A program made the translations under genes and the position numbers. From an uncultured Ruminococcus sp. (GTDB lineage: Bacteria; Bacillota; Clostridia; Oscillospirales; Ruminococcaceae), in assembly GCA_902780505.1 (NCBI GenBank), contig CACZFN010000002.1, positions 1 to 64,000 on the forward strand: DNA of 64,000 nt. The letters are read 5' to 3'. The number at the start of each line of letters is the position of its first letter. Within the stretch, counting starts at the first letter, position 1. The notes beneath the pieces were generated by a model. The model did not search any database and had not been told where the DNA came from. It worked only from the letters and a program-made list of their open reading frames with translations. Shown piece after piece: positions 62,828-64,000 of this stretch.

Positions 62828-64000
62828 TCAGTCAGCATTGATATAGTATGTTCTTGTGTCGTTTACGGCAGTTTCAACAAGCGGAGCAAAATCAAAACGC
62901 TGCTGTTCTTTTTCAACGTCTTTAAGAGTCGGGCGCGTCTTAGGGTGTTTAGGGGTAAAAACCGTACAGCAGTCTTCATACGGCTCGATAGATGTTTCAA
63001 ACGTATCTATCTTACGTGATATCTCAACTATCTCGCTCTTATCCATACCTATACACGGTCTGAAAACAGGCAGGGTGCTGACGGCATCTGTACAAACCAT
63101 AGCATACATAGTCTGGCTTGCCACCTGACCTAAGCTTTCACCTGTAACAAGGCACTGGATATCCTCCTTTTCAGCGATCTTTACAGCGATCTCCATCATA
63201 AGGCGGCGCATGATGATAGTGAAAAACTCCTCCTTGCAGTTATCCCTTATAGCCTCCTGTATCTTTGTAAAGGGCACACAGTGGAATTTGATATCCCCGC
63301 AGTACCCCGCCATGATCTGTGCAAGGCGCTCAACTTTCAGCCTTGCACGCTCTGATGTATACGGCGGCGCTTCAAAATGTACAGCCTGTATCTGTGCACC
63401 GCGCTTAGCAATCATACAGCCGGCAACGGGCGAATCTATCCCGCCCGAAAGCAGAAGCAGCGCTCTTCCGCTTGTACCTATCGGGATCCCGCCTGCCCCA
63501 TCAAGTGCTTTAGCATGGACAAACGCATTAGTTTCCCTTATCTCAACAGTAACTGTCACATCAGGATCATGCACATCAACACTCAGGTGCGGGTATCTTT
63601 CAAGTATAACGTGTCCCATTTCCCTGCATATCTCAGGAGATTTCAGGGCAAAGTGCTTATCCGAGCGCTTTGCAAACACCTTGAAAGTCTTTGCATTTTC
63701 AAGGCTTTCGTCAAAATAATCTGTTGTTTCCTTTGACAGCACGGCGTCCATTGACTTTTCTATCTTTTTTGCGCGGCACAGCTTTGCAATGCCGTAAACT
63801 TTCCGGAGCCTGTCCACAAGTTCATCCATATCCACATCATCTACAGGTTCAATATAAAGCGTTGACTGTGAACGGCTGTATTCTATCTTGCCCATATCCC
63901 TGAGTCTGTGCTTGATATTTTTCACCATTACAGCCTCAAATGTATTCTTGTTAAGCCCCTTCAGAGCGATTTCGCCGTATTTGCAAAGTACGATCTCTTT
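62828..64000 (-). CDS. thiI: tRNA 4-thiouridine synthase (5' end cut by window)
   Basis: The frame stays open to the right edge, giving 390 visible codons; the visible N-terminus reads KEIVLCKYGEIALKGLNKNT, which matches the usual ThiI start minus a few residues, so the ATG at 63928 is internal. A THUMP domain (about 60-165) binds tRNA; the PP-loop LLLLSGGIDSPVAGC (about 182) adenylates U8. The C-terminal SLGQVASQT region is present. There is no rhodanese domain, as in Bacillus, so sulfur would come from a cysteine desulfurase directly. Confidence 0.95.
   Translation of the reverse strand, partial: KEIVLCKYGEIALKGLNKNTFEAVMVKNIKHRLRDMGKIEYSRSQSTLYIEPVDDVDMDELVDRLRKVYGIAKLCRAKKIEKSMDAVLSKETTDYFDESLENAKTFKVFAKRSDKHFALKSPEICREMGHVILERYPHLSVDVHDPDVTVTVEIRETNAFVHAKALDGAGGIPIGTSGRALLLLSGGIDSPVAGCMIAKRGAQIQAVHFEAPPYTSERARLKVERLAQIMAGYCGDIKFHCVPFTKIQEAIRDNCKEEFFTIIMRRLMMEIAVKIAEKEDIQCLVTGESLGQVASQTMYAMVCTDAVSTLPVFRPCIGMDKSEIVEISRKIDTFETSIEPYEDCCTVFTPKHPKTRPTLKDVEKEQQRFDFAPLVETAVNDTRTYYINAD

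Overview
The window looks like a chromosomal segment of a Gram-positive gut anaerobe of the Ruminococcus/Oscillospiraceae type. The clues are moderate GC, strong AGGAGG ribosome-binding sites, Thr/Ala-rich linkers in secreted proteins, short-form ArgC, bifunctional ArgJ, MurT/GatD-type genes and a class B sortase. This placement is inferred from gene content; no 16S gene is present.

Layout. 1-3.8 kb: 5' part of a secreted adhesin (choice-of-anchor A-like domain plus SpaA/Cna-B modules), minus strand, running off the left edge. 4.0-5.1 kb: a decayed membrane-protein gene. 5.2-8.6 kb: rny (RNase Y) and an O-antigen-ligase-like membrane protein. 8.7-11.7 kb: a fused MacB-like ABC transporter. 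12.0-13.8 kb: a small cassette made of a HEPN-like protein, a Thr-rich lipoprotein and a divergent XRE regulator, with palindromic operators between the divergent genes. 13.9-14.2 kb: tRNA-Pro(CGG) followed by a compound palindromic repeat. 14.3-23.3 kb: three large cytosolic genes of unknown function. Each has its own terminator, and each is preceded by the same unusual promoter-like motif, GCAC(C/A)C-N15-GGGTATTA. This is the best candidate in the window for an undescribed system.

23.6-28.7 kb: a GNAT acetyltransferase, a MurT/GatD pair whose GatD appears to lack both catalytic residues, an LRAT-domain protein and a secreted NlpC/P60 protein. 28.8-36.4 kb: rpoC and rpoB, detached from the usual ribosomal-protein cluster; RpoB has an Asp-rich tail. 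36.7-41.9 kb: a PurF-like protein without the N-terminal Cys, a membrane-anchored secreted protein, glycogen phosphorylase and a cyclase-family protein, apparently one operon.

42.1-43.1 kb: an anchored N-acetylmuramoyl-alanine amidase. 43.5-54.0 kb: an arginine cluster (argG, argH, argC, argJ, argB, argD, argF) that encodes glutamate to ornithine and ornithine to arginine (carAB are not here), interspersed with a pentapeptide-repeat protein and three small membrane proteins. 54.0-54.3 kb: a second copy of the compound palindromic repeat, lying inside the argF terminator hairpin. 54.3-64 kb, all minus strand: a DUF3592-like membrane protein, HU with a histone-H1-like partner, maf, a zinc-ribbon protein, SpoIID-like and SleB-like wall enzymes, class B sortase, cinA C-terminal domain, and most of thiI, which runs off the right edge.

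Recurring themes are cell-wall enzymes (MurT, amidase, NlpC/P60, SpoIID, SleB, sortase), two glutamine-amidotransferase-like proteins that seem to have lost their catalytic residues, and small palindromic repeats used as or inserted into terminators. There are no rRNA genes, CRISPR arrays, transposase genes or phage genes in the window.
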